Source of the DNA: Paenibacillus sp. BIHB 4019
GTDB lineage: Bacteria > Bacillota > Bacilli > Paenibacillales > Paenibacillaceae
Assembly: GCF_002741035.1 (NCBI RefSeq)
Contig: NZ_CP016808.1
Span: 1,766,001 to 1,830,000 of the forward strand
DNA: 64,000 bases
Reading direction: 5' to 3'
Positions 59,463 to 64,000 of this stretch are shown one piece after another. The translations under genes and the position numbers were made by a program. Numbering within the stretch: position 1 is the first letter of the stretch; every line of letters starts with the position of its first letter. The notes under the pieces are model-generated. The model was not told where the DNA came from. It did no database searches and saw nothing but the letters and a program-made list of their open reading frames with translations.

Positions 59463-60011
59463 ATGTCAACGATTGTCATCATTTCGGGCAGCCCTAATCC
59501 TGGTTCCCGTCTAACCGGCATTACCCAATATATCGAACAGCAGCTCAACAGCCAAAATGTAAAGGTCAGCCATATTACAGTCGCTTCGCTGCCAGCGGAA
59601 AATCTGATTAACGCCCGTTTCGACAGTCCAGCCATTAAGGAAGCAACAGCCTTGGTTGAAAATGCGGGTGCCGTTATTATCGCAAGTCCAGTCTATAAAG
59701 CCTCATTCACTGGTGTTCTTAAAACCTTCCTTGATCTATTGCCGCAAAAGGGCTTGGAAGGGAAAATCATTACGCCATTTTTCATTGGAGGGTCACTGGC
59801 CCATCTGCTATCTATTGATTACTCCCTGAAGCCTGTGCTTGCATCTATGGGGGCCAAGCATTTTGCCAGCGGCGTCTATGCGGTAGACTCTCAAATCGCC
59901 CGTGTGCAATTGGAAGATGGATCTGCCGGGTTTGAGCTGAATGATGAATTAAAGCTTCGACTCGACGCCTCTCTAACTGAACTACAGGCTGAATTAAAGC
60001 TTCGCTCCTAA
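59463..60011 (+). CDS. NADPH-dependent FMN reductase (SsuE-like)
   Basis: 182 residues, ATG after GAGGAGCG. TIVIISGSPNPGSRLTGI is the flavin phosphate loop, then AVIIASPVYKASFTGVLKTFLDLLP and PFFIGGSLAHLLSIDYSLKPVLASMGA, typical of the SsuE subfamily. It supplies reduced FMN, for example to alkanesulfonate or dimethylsulfone monooxygenases; none is adjacent, so the partner is unknown. It is divergent from tagO and convergent with the tRNA block. Confidence 0.9.
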   Translation: MSTIVIISGSPNPGSRLTGITQYIEQQLNSQNVKVSHITVASLPAENLINARFDSPAIKEATALVENAGAVIIASPVYKASFTGVLKTFLDLLPQKGLEGKIITPFFIGGSLAHLLSIDYSLKPVLASMGAKHFASGVYAVDSQIARVQLEDGSAGFELNDELKLRLDASLTELQAELKLRS

Positions 60012-60023
60012 TAAAATTCATAC

Positions 60024-60068
60024 AAAAAAGGCTAGGTACAGGTGTAATCACCATGACCTAGCCTTTTA
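60024..60068. terminator. Bidirectional terminator between the FMN reductase and the rRNA/tRNA operon
   Basis: Perfect 12-bp arms AAAAGGCTAGGT / ACCTAGCCTTTT with A-run and T-run on opposite strands. Confidence 0.9.
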
Positions 60069-60127
60069 TTCTCATATAAACAAAAAAAATTCACAGATTA
60101 TCTTCTGTAAATTAGCTTTTAAAAAAA

Positions 60128-60203
60128 TGGTGAGTCATGTAGGATTCGAACCTACGACACCCTGATTAAAAGTCAGGTGCTCTACCAGCTGAGCTAATGA
60201 CTC
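60128..60203 (-). tRNA. tRNA-Lys (TTT)
   Basis: 76 nt with CCA encoded. Acceptor GAGTCAT / ATGACTC; the anticodon loop is CTTTTAA. It is the last of seven tRNAs behind the 23S gene. Confidence 0.97.
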
Positions 60204-60218
60204 TCGATGTGAAAGAAA

Positions 60219-60302
60219 TGGTGGAGGGCGATGGATTCGAACCACCGAACCCGAAGGAACAGATTTACAGTCTGCCGCGTTTAGCCACTTCGCTAGCCCT
60301 CC
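60219..60302 (-). tRNA. tRNA-Tyr (GTA)
   Basis: 84 nt with a long variable arm (class II) and encoded CCA. The anticodon loop is CTGTAAA; acceptor GGAGGGC / GCCCTCC. Confidence 0.97.
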
Positions 60303-60309
60303 ATAAAAA

Positions 60310-60385
<76 letters not shown>

Positions 60386-60402
60386 GTATAACGAAAAGAA
60401 AA

Positions 60403-60479
60403 TGGCGGAGCTGACGAGATTCGAACTCGCGGTCTCCTGCGTGACAGGCAGGCATGTTAGGCCTCTACACCACAGCTCC
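60403..60479 (-). tRNA. tRNA-Asp (GTC)
   Basis: 77 nt with encoded CCA. Acceptor GGAGCTG / CAGCTCC; anticodon loop CTGTCAC. Confidence 0.96.
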
Positions 60480-60495
60480 ATAAATTATTGCTTAA

Positions 60496-60576
<81 letters not shown>

Positions 60577-60593
60577 TCATTGTAAAACATATA

Positions 60594-60669
60594 TGGTGGA
60601 GGCTGAGGGGATCGAACCCCCGACCCTCTGCTTGTAAGGCAGATGCTCTCCCAGCTGAGCTAAGCCTCC
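60594..60669 (-). tRNA. tRNA-Val (TAC)
   Basis: 76 nt with encoded CCA. Acceptor GGAGGCT / AGCCTCC; anticodon loop CTTACAA. Confidence 0.97.
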
Positions 60670-60676
60670 GAAAATA

Positions 60677-60753
60677 TGGTAGCGGCGAAGGGGATCGAAC
60701 CCCCGACCTCACGGGTATGAACCGTACGCTCTAGCCAGCTGAGCTACACCGCC
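60677..60753 (-). tRNA. Elongator tRNA-Met (CAT)
   Basis: 77 nt with encoded CCA. Acceptor GGCGGTG / TCGCCGC region, anticodon loop TTCATAC; the 5' end is normally paired, unlike the initiator. An Ile (lysidine) reading of CAT is less likely given the close match to Bacillus elongator Met. Confidence 0.93.
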
Positions 60754-60865
60754 ACATTTTCCCGATAACTTACATTGCGTACCTCGGGATGTACTGCAAT
60801 ATCAACGTGAATTGCACGCTGAAAACTGGATGCGAAAGACAAGTCATGAAACGTTAGCGTGTTGT
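60754..60865 (-). other. Spacer between 23S rRNA and the tRNA cluster, no 5S gene
   Basis: 112 bp. It contains the common Bacillales rRNA spacer words TGAAAACTGGATG on the plus strand, but no sequence fits a 5S rRNA (no CCCAT-CCGAAC arm and too short). Confidence 0.75.
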
Positions 60866-63799
<2,934 letters not shown>

Positions 63800-64000
63800 A
63801 GTCGCTACAGTATGCTCGATTAGCCGGCCGTTGTCCGTTCCACTCTCCTCATACAGTTACCTGCCTGATATCGAGAAGAACTACCAAAAGTCCATCTAAT
63901 TCGATCATACTTTCGCTAGCAGTTGGGACAAATCAAGGTCAAGACCTTTTCATTGCCTTCCTGCGATATTTCTCGCTAAAGGATGTTTCGTTCTTTGCTT
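63800..64000 (-). other. 16S-23S internal spacer (partial)
   Basis: The 201 bp upstream of the 23S contain no tRNA gene. A boxA-like word is not obvious. The 16S gene should follow beyond the edge. Confidence 0.6.

Overview
The window reads as a low-to-moderate GC Gram-positive chromosome of the Paenibacillus type. Evidence: the gene order hprK-lgt-ppaX-acyltransferase-his operon-TPR gene-trxB-rapZ-yvcK-whiA-crh beside clpP and cggR-gap-pgk-tpiA-gpmI-eno matches the Bacillales arrangement; ribosome binding sites are AGGAGG-like; SLH, CggR, CtsR and HPr kinase logic are present; and no gene has a Gram-negative signature. Almost everything is on the minus strand, so operons read right to left.
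Layout. (1) 1-9250: a sugar or sugar-acid uptake and catabolism operon: GntR/FadR-type regulator, intracellular DUF5060/DUF4038-type glycosidase, ABC importer without its own ATPase, amidohydrolase, beta-decarboxylating dehydrogenase, TIM-barrel isomerase and a four-carbon-acid kinase (DUF1537) cut by the window edge. (2) 9500-19300: an accessory stretch holding a lone archaeo-eukaryotic-type primase domain gene, a HEAT-repeat gene, a wreck of an SMI1/KNR4-type gene, a 1,166-residue S-layer protein with near-identical 240-bp internal repeats, a SEC-C protein and a DoxX protein. It lies directly downstream of ssrA (tmRNA). A degenerate direct copy of the ssrA 3' end marks its left side and two shorter ssrA-end-like copies lie inside it, so it looks like an old island or islands built on the ssrA 3' end. 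(3) 19301-24625: ssrA, smpB, cspA, rnr and secG (trans-translation, RNA decay, secretion). RNase R carries a very long Gly/Arg/Ala-rich tail. (4) 24736-34065: small metabolic and membrane genes, then lower glycolysis (eno, gpmI, tpiA, pgk, gap) with the regulator cggR, and a tRNA-Arg. (5) 34200-44800: clpP with a CtsR box, crh-like HPr, whiA, yvcK, rapZ, a ROK glucokinase, an orphan glpP, trxB, a TPR gene and prs. (6) 44935-52318: histidine operon hisZ-G-D-B-H-F-IE followed by hisJ, with hisA absent from its usual place. (7) 52345-59300: acyltransferase, ppaX, lgt, hprK, an MsmX/UgpC-type ATPase, a PucR/CdaR-like regulator, and a TagO/WecA-type transferase. (8) 59463-64000: an FMN reductase, seven tRNAs, a full 23S rRNA and the start of the 16S-23S spacer. 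No 5S gene is seen next to the 23S.
How it works together. HprK and the crh-like HPr, CggR, a glucokinase and the glycolytic block form a carbon-flux control centre. The MsmX-type ATPase probably powers the importer at the left end. PRPP from prs feeds the his operon. The most notable non-gene structure is a family of about 98-102 bp two-hairpin repeats, at least seven copies, scattered only in spacers of the core region (32.5, 39.4, 43.7 and 47.4 kb); one copy sits where hisA should be.
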